The notes under the pieces are model-generated. The model was given only the letters and a program-made list of their open reading frames with translations, searched no databases and was not told the origin of the DNA. From Ferrovibrio sp. MS7 (GTDB taxonomy: Bacteria; Pseudomonadota; Alphaproteobacteria; Ferrovibrionales; Ferrovibrionaceae): a stretch of 64,000 bases of DNA. The stretch lies in the NCBI RefSeq assembly GCF_038404985.1, contig NZ_JBBKBA010000002.1, forward strand, positions 372,001 to 436,000. Direction: 5' to 3'. Shown here piece after piece: positions 37,163 through 45,612 of the stretch (its first letter is position 1; the number at the start of each line of letters is the position of its first letter). A program made the translations under genes and the position numbers.

Positions 37163-37186
37163 GTTCATTAAAATGAACAATGTTCA
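37163..37186 (-). promoter_or_regulatory. Overlapping dyads: candidate TetR operator for the crotonase operon
   Basis: GTTCATT-AA-AATGAAC (37163-37178) has 7-base arms; TGAACA-A-TGTTCA (37174-37186) overlaps it. Both lie 43-66 bases upstream of the crotonase ATG, and the second reaches the stop of the GNAT gene. This suits two dimers of the TetR regulator encoded in the operon. Confidence 0.6.
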
Positions 37187-37657
37187 TAATTTCAGCTCGC
37201 GATACCGGGTGTCGGGCATCGGATTGTGGTAATAGGCGGGAATATCGCTGAAGCCGAGGTGGTCGTAGAGCCGGTTGGCCTCCACCATGCGCTGGAGCGT
37301 ATCGAGCCGCAGGGCTTTATAGCCCAGCATCCGCGCCTCCTCGATCACCGCTTCCGCCAGTTGCAGGCCGAGTTTCAGCCCGCGTGCCTCCGGCGCGACA
37401 TAGAGCCGTTTCATCTCGGCGATGCCCTCGCCTAGATCGCGCAGGCCGACGACACCAAGCACCTTGCCATCGACCAGCCCGAGCAGCAGGCAGCCGCGCT
37501 TGGCACCGGTATATTTGCCTGGCAAGTCAGCAAGCTCGGCGTCGAAGTCCTGGAAACAGAGGCTGAAATCCAGCGAATCGGCATAGGCCCGGAACAGGCG
37601 GCGGACCTCATCGAGATCGGCATCGCTGCTGGCGGGACGGATAATGACGTTTGGCAT
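37184..37657 (-). CDS. GNAT-family N-acetyltransferase
   Basis: A 157-residue acyltransferase. The acetyl-CoA-binding segment is KRLYVAPEARGLKLGLQLAEAVIEEARMLGY (motif A, with the R/Q-x-x-G-x-G/A pattern in a relaxed form), followed by LRLDTLQRMVEANRLYDHLGF (motif B). The acceptor is unknown. I begin at the ATG of MPNVIIRP, preceded by AAAGG; the longer frame has no evident ribosome site. The stop reaches into the candidate TetR operator. Confidence 0.9.
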   Translation of the reverse strand: MPNVIIRPASSDADLDEVRRLFRAYADSLDFSLCFQDFDAELADLPGKYTGAKRGCLLLGLVDGKVLGVVGLRDLGEGIAEMKRLYVAPEARGLKLGLQLAEAVIEEARMLGYKALRLDTLQRMVEANRLYDHLGFSDIPAYYHNPMPDTRYRELKL

Positions 37658-37682
37658 GGGACAAGCCTTTGCGAATGAGTGC

Positions 37683-37718
37683 GGGCGGGGCGCGCAACAG
37701 GGACAGCGCACCCCGCCC
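37683..37718 (-). repeat. GC-rich hairpin between phzF-like and GNAT genes
   Basis: GGGCGGGG and CCCCGCCC form an 8-base stem with a 20-base loop that can pair further (CGC/GCG). It lies 45 bases after the PhzF-like stop on the minus strand; no strong T run follows, so termination is uncertain. Confidence 0.45.
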
Positions 37719-37763
37719 TACAACCGCGTCCTTCGGGGGACATCGACGCGGCCGATTCGCATT

Positions 37764-38561
37764 CTAGAGGCGGATGCTGCCCTCCAGGAACAGCACCGCC
37801 TTGCCCGCCATGAACACGCGCTCGCCGGCGGCCCGGCAATACAGCGTGCCACCGCGGGCAGAGGCCTGGTAGGCGATGATCTCGGCTTTGCCGAGACGGT
37901 CGGCCCAATAGGGCACGATGGAACAATGCGCCGAGCCGGTGACCGGATCTTCCGGCACGCCGACACGTGGCGCGAAGAAACGCGAAACACAGTCGATGCC
38001 CGGCCGGTCGCCCGGCGCGGTGGCGATGATGCCGTATTTCTCCAAGCTGGCCAGGCCGGACATATCCGGCTTCAGCGCGCGAACTTCGTCTGCCGTGGCA
38101 TAGACCGCCATATAGGCGGCGGATTCGAGCACGCCAAGCGGCTGGCCGCCCAGTGCTGCCAGCAAGACCGGCGGCGGCGCAGCCATCGTCTGGCCGATAC
38201 GGGCGGGGAAATCCATGGTGATGCGGCCCGACTCGCCAGACAGCGTCACATGCAGGTCGCCGCTGCGGGTGGCAAAGGTGGCGGCATTCAGATCCTGCCG
38301 CAGCTTGTTAAAAATCAGCCAGGCGGTGGCGAGCGTTGCATGGCCGCAGAGATCGACTTCGGCTGCCGGGGTGAACCAGCGCAGGCCATAGCGCGCCCCG
38401 CCCTCCGGCACGAAGAAGGCCGTTTCGGCGAGATTATTCTCTGCCGCGATGGCCTGCATCGTGGCATCCGGCAGCCAGGCCTCGAGGGGCACAATGGCTG
38501 CCGGATTGCCGGCGAATACGGCATCGGCAAAGGCGTCGACCTGGTAGATCGGCAATTGCAT
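37764..38561 (-). CDS. PhzF-family isomerase/epimerase-like protein
   Basis: A 265-residue protein of the PhzF fold (diaminopimelate-epimerase-like). Typical are YQVDAFADAVFAGNPAAIVPL at the start, AENNLAETAFF with the catalytic Glu, RWFTPAAEVDLCGHATLATAWLIF, and the C-terminal VGVPEDPVTGSAHCSIVPYW. No phenazine genes are nearby, so phenazine synthesis should not be inferred; many such enzymes act on other small molecules. Confidence 0.93.
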   Translation of the reverse strand: MQLPIYQVDAFADAVFAGNPAAIVPLEAWLPDATMQAIAAENNLAETAFFVPEGGARYGLRWFTPAAEVDLCGHATLATAWLIFNKLRQDLNAATFATRSGDLHVTLSGESGRITMDFPARIGQTMAAPPPVLLAALGGQPLGVLESAAYMAVYATADEVRALKPDMSGLASLEKYGIIATAPGDRPGIDCVSRFFAPRVGVPEDPVTGSAHCSIVPYWADRLGKAEIIAYQASARGGTLYCRAAGERVFMAGKAVLFLEGSIRL

Positions 38562-38593
38562 TGCAGGACTCCACTAGCCCAGCCGTTCAGAAT

Positions 38594-38860
38594 TTATCGA
38601 AGCCAAAAGGGCTTGCCGGCCTCGGCGGCGACATCCGCGCGGGTCAAGCCAACATCCTTCAGCAGTTCATCGGACACGGCGTGCAACGCCGCCCGTTCCT
38701 CGGCCCGCCGCTGCCACTCGAGCAGCGAAACCACCATGGCGCTCGCCCCTACGGCGATCGCAGCTCCCGCCTTGTCCATGGCCCGACCAAACGACCCGAA
38801 CAGCCGTTCCGCCGGACCTAAATAGACGCTCCGTCCAATTGTATCGATGCATTCAGCCAT
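38594..38860 (-). CDS. DUF1127 small protein
   Basis: An 88-residue protein ending in the DUF1127 (YjiS-like) motif: ERAALHAVSDELLKDVGLTRADV, then AAEAGKPFW. A short hydrophobic stretch (AAIAVGASAMVVSLL) precedes it. DUF1127 proteins are abundant in alphaproteobacteria and some affect RNA turnover and phosphate or carbon metabolism. The ATG of MAECIDT is chosen; the same frame stays open far upstream, but that part is antisense to the MocR gene. It is divergent from MocR across a repeat-rich promoter region. Confidence 0.8.
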   Translation of the reverse strand: MAECIDTIGRSVYLGPAERLFGSFGRAMDKAGAAIAVGASAMVVSLLEWQRRAEERAALHAVSDELLKDVGLTRADVAAEAGKPFWLR

Positions 38861-38890
38861 GACACTGTCTCTTTCTCCATCAATTTGAGT

Positions 38891-38973
38891 GACATTGCAT
38901 TGGTTCAATGTCTGGATTGAATTTGTCATTGACACATTGATGCAGTCAATGCAAATATTGTCACCATGACAAT
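38891..38973 (+). promoter_or_regulatory. Repeat-rich divergent promoter with dyads, one overlapping the MocR start codon
   Basis: The stretch is dense in CATTG/CAATG words. Three inverted repeats are visible: GACATTG...CAATGTC (38891-38912), ATTGAC...GTCAAT (38928-38950) and ATTGTCA-CCA-TGACAAT (38957-38973). The last contains the MocR ATG. Clustered direct and inverted sites between a MocR regulator and its divergent neighbour are typical for this family. Confidence 0.6.
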
Positions 38974-40378
38974 ATGGACGCCCAACCTCGAACAATTCCC
39001 TGGCCCGCGCTACCAGGCATTGGCCACGGCCATCGAAACCGCTGTCCGCTCCGGCGAATTGCCGCCCGGCAGCCGCCTGCCGCCGCAGCGCGATCTGGCC
39101 TGGAAGCTGGGCGTCACGGTTGGCACGGTGAGTCGCGGCTACATGCTGGCCGAGCAGAAGGGCCTGCTTTCCGGCGAGGTCGGGCGCGGCACCTTCGTGC
39201 GCACCAGCAACGACGACTCGCCGGCGAGCGAAGCGCTTGGCGAGCTGGCGCCGGTGCAAAGCCTGCGCCTGCCCAGCCTGATCGAGCTGTCGCATAACGA
39301 ACCGATGCTGCCCGACTACGATGCCATCCTGCGGCGCTCGCTGCGCACCCTGGCGGCGCGCGGTGGCCTTGAGCATCTGCTCGGCTACAGCCGCAGCCTC
39401 GGCGATCCGGCGCACCGCGCGGCAGCCGCGCAATGGATCGGCCGCACCGGGCTCAAGCTTTCGCCCGAACAGGTGATCGCCACTGCCGGGGCGCAACAGG
39501 CTATCGCCATCGTGATGATTGCTCTGGTCGAACCGGGCGAGACCGTGCTGGTGGAAAGCCTGACCTATGGCGGCATCCATGAGAATGCCCGGCTGCGCTC
39601 GGCAACGCTGCATGCTGTGGCGATGGATGAGCACGGCATGCTGCCCGACGCGCTGGACGAAGCCGTGCGCGAGACCGGCGCCCGCATGGTGATGCTGCAG
39701 CCGACCATCCATAATCCGACCAATGCTACCATGCCGCTGGAACGCCGCCAGGCGATCATCGACGTAGCGCGGCGGCATGACCTCACCATCGTCGAGGACG
39801 ATGTGTACGGCTTCATCATCTCTGAGCGGCCCTTGCCAATCGCCGCGCTGGCGCCGGAGCGCACCATCTACATCACCAGTGCCTCGAAATGCATGGCGCC
39901 GGGCCTGCGGGTCGGCTGGCTGGCGGCGCCGCTGGCGCTGATCGAGCGTTTCGCCGATGCGCAGCATGCCGTCGCCGTGAATAACCCGCGGCTCAACCAG
40001 GAAATCGTGCGGCAATGGATCGAGGACGGCACCGCCGCAGCGATGCTGGAGCAATTGCGCGTCGAAACCGCTGCGCGCCAGCAGCTTGCCGCCGAGATCT
40101 TCGCCGGCTACCGCCTGAAGAGCCATCCGGCCAGCCTGCATTGCTTCGTCGAACTGCCCGAGCCATGGCAGTCGAATGATTTCACGGCACAGGCGCTGAT
40201 GCAGGGCGTGCGCATTGCCGGCTGCACGTCTTTCGTGCCGGACCACCGGCAGAATCCGGCGCCGTGGGTGCGCGTGTCGCTCGCCCCCTCGCCGAGCCGC
40301 GAGGAACTGACCGAAGGCCTGCGCCGCCTGCGCGGCCTGCTCGACCGCCGCCCCGAAGCCCGCCGCGGCGTTGTTTAA
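38966..40378 (+). CDS. MocR-subfamily GntR regulator (PLP aminotransferase-like)
   Basis: A 470-residue fusion of a GntR winged helix (about residues 12-75: LPPGSRLPPQRDLAWKLGVTVGTVSRGYMLAEQKGLL) with a fold-type-I aminotransferase domain. The PLP lysine lies in YITSASKCMAPGLRVGWLAAP; ATAGAQQAIAIVM and PTIHNPTNATMPLERR are typical. MocR proteins use PLP or an amino-compound adduct as ligand. The stop overlaps the start of a lactate-permease-like gene, so the carrier may be its target. The ATG lies inside a dyad. Confidence 0.93.
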   Translation: MTIWTPNLEQFPGPRYQALATAIETAVRSGELPPGSRLPPQRDLAWKLGVTVGTVSRGYMLAEQKGLLSGEVGRGTFVRTSNDDSPASEALGELAPVQSLRLPSLIELSHNEPMLPDYDAILRRSLRTLAARGGLEHLLGYSRSLGDPAHRAAAAQWIGRTGLKLSPEQVIATAGAQQAIAIVMIALVEPGETVLVESLTYGGIHENARLRSATLHAVAMDEHGMLPDALDEAVRETGARMVMLQPTIHNPTNATMPLERRQAIIDVARRHDLTIVEDDVYGFIISERPLPIAALAPERTIYITSASKCMAPGLRVGWLAAPLALIERFADAQHAVAVNNPRLNQEIVRQWIEDGTAAAMLEQLRVETAARQQLAAEIFAGYRLKSHPASLHCFVELPEPWQSNDFTAQALMQGVRIAGCTSFVPDHRQNPAPWVRVSLAPSPSREELTEGLRRLRGLLDRRPEARRGVV

Positions 40379-41801
40379 CACGCTTGCCTACCTGGCGCCG
40401 ATCCTGCTGGTCGGCGCGCTGGTGCTCGGCAGCCGGCTGCCGCTGCTCTATGCCGGCGGCGCCGGATTGCTCGCCACCCTGCTGGCAGCAGCACTGACCC
40501 AGCAGGATTACTGGCCGCTGGTCTGGACTGAAATGCTGCAAGGCGCCTGGCTGGCACTGCTTTCCGGCGCCATGGTGCTGGGCGGCCTGATCTTTCATCA
40601 CACCCTCGGCAGCAGCAGTGGCAGCCCCGATACCGCACCGCGCCGCCCGCATCTGCATGCCTTCGTGCTCTGTTTCATCGCCGCGCCGGTGGTGGAATCC
40701 GCCATCGGCTTCGGCGTCGGCTTCGCCGTCGCCATCGGCGGCTTGCTGCGCCTCGGCATCGCGCCGCTGCGTGCCGCGGTCTTGAGTCTGGCCAGCCAGA
40801 TGCTGGTGCCCTGGGGCGCCCTCGGCATCGGCACGCTGATCGGGGCATCGTTGGTGCATCTGCCGCTGCAAGGCTTTGGCTTTCATTCCGCCCTGGTGAT
40901 CGCGCCATCGCTGCTGGTAATGCTGGCCTGGTTCTGGCGCGGCCTCGACTTGAGCGGCATCACGGGTGACCGGCGCGACAAGTTCAGTGAACTGGTGCTG
41001 CTGCTGGCGCTGATCGGCCTGCTGATCGCCGCCAATCATGCCGGCATTGTCGATGCTGCCGGCCTGCTTGCCACTGCGCCGCTGCTGGCATTGCTGCATT
41101 GGCGCGATGCCCTTGCTGGCCGCGTCGCCTGGCGGCTGGTGCTGCCCTATGGCCTGCTGCTGGGGCTGTTGCTGTTAACCCGCCTGCTGCCCGGCATCGC
41201 CTCCACCTTGCAGTCCGTGCTGGTCTGGCGTCCCTTTCCGGACATGCCGGCCTTTCCCCTGCTGCATTATGCCGGCACGCTGCTGCTATTCGCCGCACTG
41301 ATCACCCTGGCCCTGCAAGGTGGCCTCGCCCGCCTGCCGGCCATCGCAACGCAGAGTTGGCGCGGCGGCCGGCTTTCCATCGGTGCCACCCTGCTATTCC
41401 TGATCATGGCGCGGCTCTATGCCGGCTCCGGCATGGCAGCCGAGCTCGCAATGCAATGGAATGGCTTTGCCGGCAGCTTGGCGCCGCTCGGCACGCCACT
41501 TTTTTCCGGCCTCGCTGGCCTGCTCACCGGCTCGAACACAGCGTCCAACAGCTTGATGCTGCCGATCCAGGTGGCGCTGGCGGAACAGAGCGGCATGCCG
41601 GTGCTGTGGCTGGCCGGTTTGCAGAACACCACCGGCAGCCTAATCAACAGCCTGTTCCCCGGCAAGCTGGCGCTGGCCTGCGCCTTCGCTGGCATTCCTG
41701 GACAGGAGCGCGCCGTGCTGCGCGCCTCGCTCGGTTATGGCGGGCTGATGCTGGCCAGTGCCATGCTGGTGGCACTGCTGATCCTGCTGTTGAACGCTTA
41801 G
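40371..41801 (+). CDS. L-lactate permease-like transporter (LldP family)
   Basis: An inner-membrane carrier of 476 residues with 12 or more hydrophobic helices. Motifs include APVVESAIGFGVGFAVAIGGLL, LVPWGALGIGTLIGASL and GLLTGSNTASNSLMLPIQVALAEQSG, matching the GSNTxxN region of LldP/GlcA lactate-glycolate permeases; it is shorter than E. coli LldP (about 550). The start appears to be a TTG overlapping the MocR stop by 8 bases, suggesting coupled translation. The last four bases overlap thiD convergently. Substrate probably a 2-hydroxy acid, but the MocR link leaves an amino compound possible. Confidence 0.82.
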   Translation: MFNTLAYLAPILLVGALVLGSRLPLLYAGGAGLLATLLAAALTQQDYWPLVWTEMLQGAWLALLSGAMVLGGLIFHHTLGSSSGSPDTAPRRPHLHAFVLCFIAAPVVESAIGFGVGFAVAIGGLLRLGIAPLRAAVLSLASQMLVPWGALGIGTLIGASLVHLPLQGFGFHSALVIAPSLLVMLAWFWRGLDLSGITGDRRDKFSELVLLLALIGLLIAANHAGIVDAAGLLATAPLLALLHWRDALAGRVAWRLVLPYGLLLGLLLLTRLLPGIASTLQSVLVWRPFPDMPAFPLLHYAGTLLLFAALITLALQGGLARLPAIATQSWRGGRLSIGATLLFLIMARLYAGSGMAAELAMQWNGFAGSLAPLGTPLFSGLAGLLTGSNTASNSLMLPIQVALAEQSGMPVLWLAGLQNTTGSLINSLFPGKLALACAFAGIPGQERAVLRASLGYGGLMLASAMLVALLILLLNA

Positions 41802-42607
41802 ACTATTCGATGCCCATGGTTGAGCGGGCCGTGGCCCTGGCCGAAGCCGGGCGCGGTTTCCATGGCGCGGCGCACATAGCGGCGTGCATCGGTCACAGCC
41901 TCGGCCAGCGGCTGGCCGAGCGCCAGGCCGGTGGCAATCGCGGAGGCCAGCGTGCAGCCGGTGCCGTGCGTCGAGCGGGTATGCAGTTTTGTACTGGTAA
42001 AGCGCTGCACGCCATGGTGATCAAGCAGCAGATCCACCAGTTCATCACCCTCCAGATGGCCGCCTTTCAGCAGCACGGCGCGCGGGCGCAGCGCCAGCAG
42101 GTCGCGTGCCGCCGGCTCCATTGCCGCCGCATCGGCAATAGTGCGGCCGATCAGCGCGCTGGCTTCCGGCAGGTTTGGTGTGATCACCGCCGCGCGCGGG
42201 ATCAATTGCTCGATCAGCGCCACCTCGGCTTCGGGCTGCAACAGCCGCGCTCCGCCCTTGGCCACCATCACCGGGTCGACCACCAGCGGCACGTCGGGTG
42301 CCAGTTCATCCAGCACCTCGACAATGGCATGGATCACCTCGGGCCGGTTCAGCATACCGGTCTTGATCGCGTCGGCGCCGATATCGCGCAGCACCACGCG
42401 CATCTGCTGCGCCACGAATTCCGCCGGCACATCATGCACCGCGTGTACCGTGATGGTGTCCTGCGCGGTCAGCGCCGTGATTGCCGTGGCAGCATAGCCA
42501 CCAAGAGCCGTGACGGTTTTGATATCAGCCTGGATGCCAGCACCACCGCCGGAATCCGATCCGGCGACAATCAGCACACGGCCGCGGTTGCGGTTGTTCA
42601 CGCTCAT
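41798..42607 (-). CDS. thiD: Hydroxymethylpyrimidine/phosphomethylpyrimidine kinase
   Basis: Phosphorylates HMP and HMP-P for thiamine synthesis. The length is 269 residues, normal. Motifs: VLIVAGSDSGGGAGIQADIKT at the N-terminus, GADAIKTGML, VPLVVDPVMVAKGGARLL, and the anionic-hole STHGTGCTLASAIATGLALG near the C-terminus. The start MSVNNRN fits the family. It follows glmM after 10 bases and probably shares its transcript; no thi riboswitch is visible before it. Confidence 0.96.
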   Translation of the reverse strand: MSVNNRNRGRVLIVAGSDSGGGAGIQADIKTVTALGGYAATAITALTAQDTITVHAVHDVPAEFVAQQMRVVLRDIGADAIKTGMLNRPEVIHAIVEVLDELAPDVPLVVDPVMVAKGGARLLQPEAEVALIEQLIPRAAVITPNLPEASALIGRTIADAAAMEPAARDLLALRPRAVLLKGGHLEGDELVDLLLDHHGVQRFTSTKLHTRSTHGTGCTLASAIATGLALGQPLAEAVTDARRYVRRAMETAPGFGQGHGPLNHGHRIV

Positions 42608-42617
42608 TGGCGGCGAC

Positions 42618-43961
42618 TCACGCGGCGCGCTCAAGCGCAGCGACGATGCTGTCGACCACATCGCTGACCAGGCGCTCATCCTCACCCTCGGCCATCACGC
42701 GGATCAGCGGCTCGGTGCCGGACGGGCGGATCAGCACGCGGCCATTGCCGGCCAGCCGCGCCTCGCCGGCCTTGATCGCGTCACGCACGGCGGGAAGCTG
42801 CAGTGGCTCGGCGCCCTGCACGCGCACATTCTTCAGCACCTGCGGAAACGGCTCGAAGCGGCGGCAGAATTCGGAAGCCTTACGGCCCGAGTCGACCAGC
42901 GCCGACATCACCTGCAGGCCGGCGATCAGGCCATCGCCGGTAGTGGCGAAGTCGGACAGGATGATATGGCCGGACTGTTCGCCGCCGAGATTGTAGCCAT
43001 GCTCGCGCATCGCTTCGAGCACATAGCGGTCGCCGACCTTGGTGCGGGTGAGTTCAAGGCCGAGGCCGTTGACGAATTTCTCCAGGCCAAGATTGGACAT
43101 CACCGTGGCCGCCAGGCCGCCCCGGCTGAGCTTGCCCTGGGCGAGCCAGCTTTCGGCGACGATGGCCATGAGCTGGTCGCCGTCAATCACCTGGCCGCGC
43201 TCGTCCACCATCACCAGGCGGTCGGCATCGCCATCCAGCGCCAGGCCGAGATCGGCACCATGCTCCAGCACCGCCTGCTGCAGCCCGCGCGGATGGGTGG
43301 AGCCGCATTCCTTGTTGATGTTGAAACCATCGGGCTTCACGCCGATGGCGATGACATCGGCTTCCAGTTCCCACAGCACATTCGGCGCCACCTTGTAGGC
43401 GGCACCATTGGCGCAATCGACCACCACTTTGAGGCCCGCGAGCTTCTGGCCCTTGGGCAATGTGGCCTTGGCGAATTCGACATAGCGGCCACCGGCGTCT
43501 TCCAGGCGCTTGGCGCGGCCGAGCCTGGCGGAGTCTGCCAGCGGCGGCTGCGCTTCGCCGAGGATCATCGCCTCGATCTCGGACTCGGCGGCATCCGAGA
43601 GCTTGTAGCCATCGGGACCGAACAGCTTGATGCCGTTGTCGTGATAGGGATTGTGCGAGGCCGAGATCATGACGCCGAGATCGCAGCGGAGCGCCCGGGT
43701 CAGCATCGCCACCGCCGGCGTCGGCATCGGCCCGACCATGAACACATCCATGCCCACGGCAGTGAAGCCGGCCACCAGGGCGGGCTCCAGCATGTAGCCG
43801 GAAAGCCGGGTGTCCTTGCCGATCAGCACCCGGTGACGATGATCGCCACGGGTGAAATAGGCACCGGCGGCCATGCCGACTTTCAGCGCCGTCGCCGCCG
43901 AGATCGGCTCGGCATTGGCCAGGCCGCGGATACCATCGGTGCCGAAAAAGCGTCGTGACAT
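42618..43961 (-). CDS. glmM: Phosphoglucosamine mutase
   Basis: Converts glucosamine 6-phosphate to glucosamine 1-phosphate for UDP-GlcNAc, peptidoglycan and LPS. The length is 447 residues, typical. N-terminal [14 protein letters not shown], the phosphoserine loop [15 protein letters not shown], the metal loop [13 protein letters not shown], the sugar-binding GEQSGHIIL and the C-terminal [12 protein letters not shown] are all intact. It lies after folP, the usual folP-glmM arrangement. Confidence 0.98.
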   Translation of the reverse strand: MSRRFFGTDGIRGLANAEPISAATALKVGMAAGAYFTRGDHRHRVLIGKDTRLSGYMLEPALVAGFTAVGMDVFMVGPMPTPAVAMLTRALRCDLGVMISASHNPYHDNGIKLFGPDGYKLSDAAESEIEAMILGEAQPPLADSARLGRAKRLEDAGGRYVEFAKATLPKGQKLAGLKVVVDCANGAAYKVAPNVLWELEADVIAIGVKPDGFNINKECGSTHPRGLQQAVLEHGADLGLALDGDADRLVMVDERGQVIDGDQLMAIVAESWLAQGKLSRGGLAATVMSNLGLEKFVNGLGLELTRTKVGDRYVLEAMREHGYNLGGEQSGHIILSDFATTGDGLIAGLQVMSALVDSGRKASEFCRRFEPFPQVLKNVRVQGAEPLQLPAVRDAIKAGEARLAGNGRVLIRPSGTEPLIRVMAEGEDERLVSDVVDSIVAALERAA

Positions 43962-44016
43962 AAAGCCTCTGGGAAAGCCGGGGAGCCTCGGGCGACTCGG
44001 TGAGAATGTGGCGGAA

Positions 44017-44850
44017 TTATACGCTACCCTCCAGACCCTGCCAAACCCGCAGCGCCTGAACGGTCTTGTCTACATCATGCACCCGCAGGATATGGGCGCC
44101 ATGGGCAGCCCCCCAGAGCGCGGCAGCGACCGAGCCGGGAATCCTCATGGTCGGCACCGTCTCACCGGTCAGGTGGCCAATGAAACTCTTGCGCGAGACG
44201 CCCAGCAGCACCGGGCAACCCAGGTCGCCGAAACGCGGCAGGGCCTGCATCAGGGCCAGGTTATGCGCCTGGGTCTTGCCGAAACCTATACCGGGATCGA
44301 CGATCAGGCGGGCCTTGGCAATGCCGGCCGCTTCGCAGGCGGCAATGCGGTGCGCCAGATAGCCGAGCACCTCCGCCACCACGTCATCATAGCGCGGCGC
44401 CTGCTGCATGCTGGCAGGCTGGCCCTGCTTGTGCATCAGCACCACCATGCAGTTGCTGCCGGCAACAGCATCCATGGCCGCCGGATCGTCTTCCAGCGCG
44501 CTGATATCGTTGATGATGGCGGCGCCGGCCTGAAGCACAGCACGCATCGTGGCGGCATGGCGGGTGTCGATACTGATCGGACGGCCGAGTTCCCGCAGGC
44601 CATCGAGGATTGGCAACAGGCGGGCGATTTCCGCCTCGGGCGCAATCGCCGGGGCGCCAGGGCGGGTCGATTCCGCGCCGATATCGATTACGTCCGCGCC
44701 CTGCGCCACCATGCTGCGGGCCTGGGCAATGGCGGCATCCGTGGCGGCACCGAGGCCATCGCCGGAGAAGCTGTCGTCGGTGGCATTGACGATGCCCATG
44801 ACAATGGGCCGCGACCAATCCCAGCCGAGCATGGGGGCCAGATCCGTCAT
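44017..44850 (-). CDS. folP: Dihydropteroate synthase
   Basis: Joins p-aminobenzoate with hydroxymethyl-dihydropterin pyrophosphate in folate synthesis. The length is 277 residues. Motifs: [14 protein letters not shown] (usually VNVTPDSFSDGG), [33 protein letters not shown], and [10 protein letters not shown] choose the ATG of MTDLAPML, preceded by AGGAA. It heads a folP-glmM-thiD unit. Its N-terminal loop deviates slightly (Pro to Asp). Confidence 0.96.
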   Translation of the reverse strand: MTDLAPMLGWDWSRPIVMGIVNATDDSFSGDGLGAATDAAIAQARSMVAQGADVIDIGAESTRPGAPAIAPEAEIARLLPILDGLRELGRPISIDTRHAATMRAVLQAGAAIINDISALEDDPAAMDAVAGSNCMVVLMHKQGQPASMQQAPRYDDVVAEVLGYLAHRIAACEAAGIAKARLIVDPGIGFGKTQAHNLALMQALPRFGDLGCPVLLGVSRKSFIGHLTGETVPTMRIPGSVAAALWGAAHGAHILRVHDVDKTVQALRVWQGLEGSV

Positions 44851-44967
44851 ACCGGCGTTCCTATCGCGTTCGATTCGGCATCGCAACCATCTCGCCTGCC
44901 TTGCGAATTGGAACCGCTATAGAAAATAGCGGAAAACTCATTGCCAAACCAATCTGTTGCCACATTT

Positions 44968-44982
44968 CTAGAGTAATTCTAG
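44968..44982 (+). promoter_or_regulatory. Iron-control-element-like dyad before dps
   Basis: CTAGA-GTAAT-TCTAG is an inverted repeat 46 bases before the dps ATG. Its core TAGAGTAATTCTA (44969-44981) differs from the Irr iron-control element TAGAATnATTCTA by one base, so control by the alphaproteobacterial iron/haem regulator Irr is plausible. Inference only. Confidence 0.5.
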
Positions 44983-45028
44983 TCTCGTCCCAAACAGACA
45001 AGCACGGCATATAAGAAGGAGTGTCCCC

Positions 45029-45499
45029 ATGGAAATCGATATTGGCATTGCCGAAAAGGACCGGAAGAAGATCGCGGATGGCCTGTCGCGCCTGCTCGCC
45101 GACACCTACACGCTCTACCTCAAGACCCATAACTACCATTGGAACGTCACCGGCCCGATGTTCCAGACCCTGCATCTGATGTTCGAGACCCATTACAACG
45201 AACTTGCCCTGGCGGTGGATGCCATTGCCGAGCGTATCCGTGCCCTGGGCTTCCCGGCGCCGGGCACCTACGCCAAGTTCGTGAAGCTCTCCAGCATCAA
45301 GGAAGTGGAATCGATCCCGTCCGCCACCGACATGATCAAGGATCTGGTGAAGGGTCACGAGGCCGTGGCGCGCACCGCCCGGGCCGTGTTCCCTGCGGCC
45401 GAGAAGGCCAGCGACGAGCCGACCGCCGACCTGCTGACCCAGCGCCTGCAGGTGCATGAAAAGACCGCGTGGATGCTGCGTTCGCTGCTGGAGAAGTAA
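45029..45499 (+). CDS. dps: Dps family DNA-protection / ferritin-like protein
   Basis: A 156-residue helical protein that forms a dodecameric ferroxidase shell and can bind DNA. Signature residues appear in [44 protein letters not shown], with the His/Asp/Glu ligands of the intersubunit ferroxidase site (HNYHWN, FETHY, DAIAERI). AGAAGGAGTGTCCCC precedes the ATG. It stands alone, with its own terminator and an Irr-like site upstream. Confidence 0.95.
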   Translation: MEIDIGIAEKDRKKIADGLSRLLADTYTLYLKTHNYHWNVTGPMFQTLHLMFETHYNELALAVDAIAERIRALGFPAPGTYAKFVKLSSIKEVESIPSATDMIKDLVKGHEAVARTARAVFPAAEKASDEPTADLLTQRLQVHEKTAWMLRSLLEK

Positions 45500-45550
45500 G
45501 CGCCGCTTTTCGTGAGCGGGCGGCCGTGGCGCTCACTCAAGCTTGATTGG

Positions 45551-45591
45551 CACCCGGCGGCGGAAGGACTACCTTCCACGCCGGGTGTTTT
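45551..45591 (+). terminator. Intrinsic terminator of dps
   Basis: CACCCGGC and GCCGGGTG pair, enclosing a second GGAAGG/CCTTCC stem with a 4-base loop; TTTT follows. It lies between dps and msrP. Confidence 0.85.
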
Positions 45592-45612
45592 CATTTCAGG
45601 GCAGGAACAGCA

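Noticed and set aside
37764-38561. Phenazine biosynthesis
   Set aside because: Only a PhzF-fold protein is present; none of the other phz genes are nearby.
38594-40381. A 595-codon open frame on the minus strand opposite MocR
   Set aside because: Only its last 88 codons (DUF1127) look like a protein; the rest is Gln/Arg/His-rich antisense of the MocR gene, a normal effect of high GC content.
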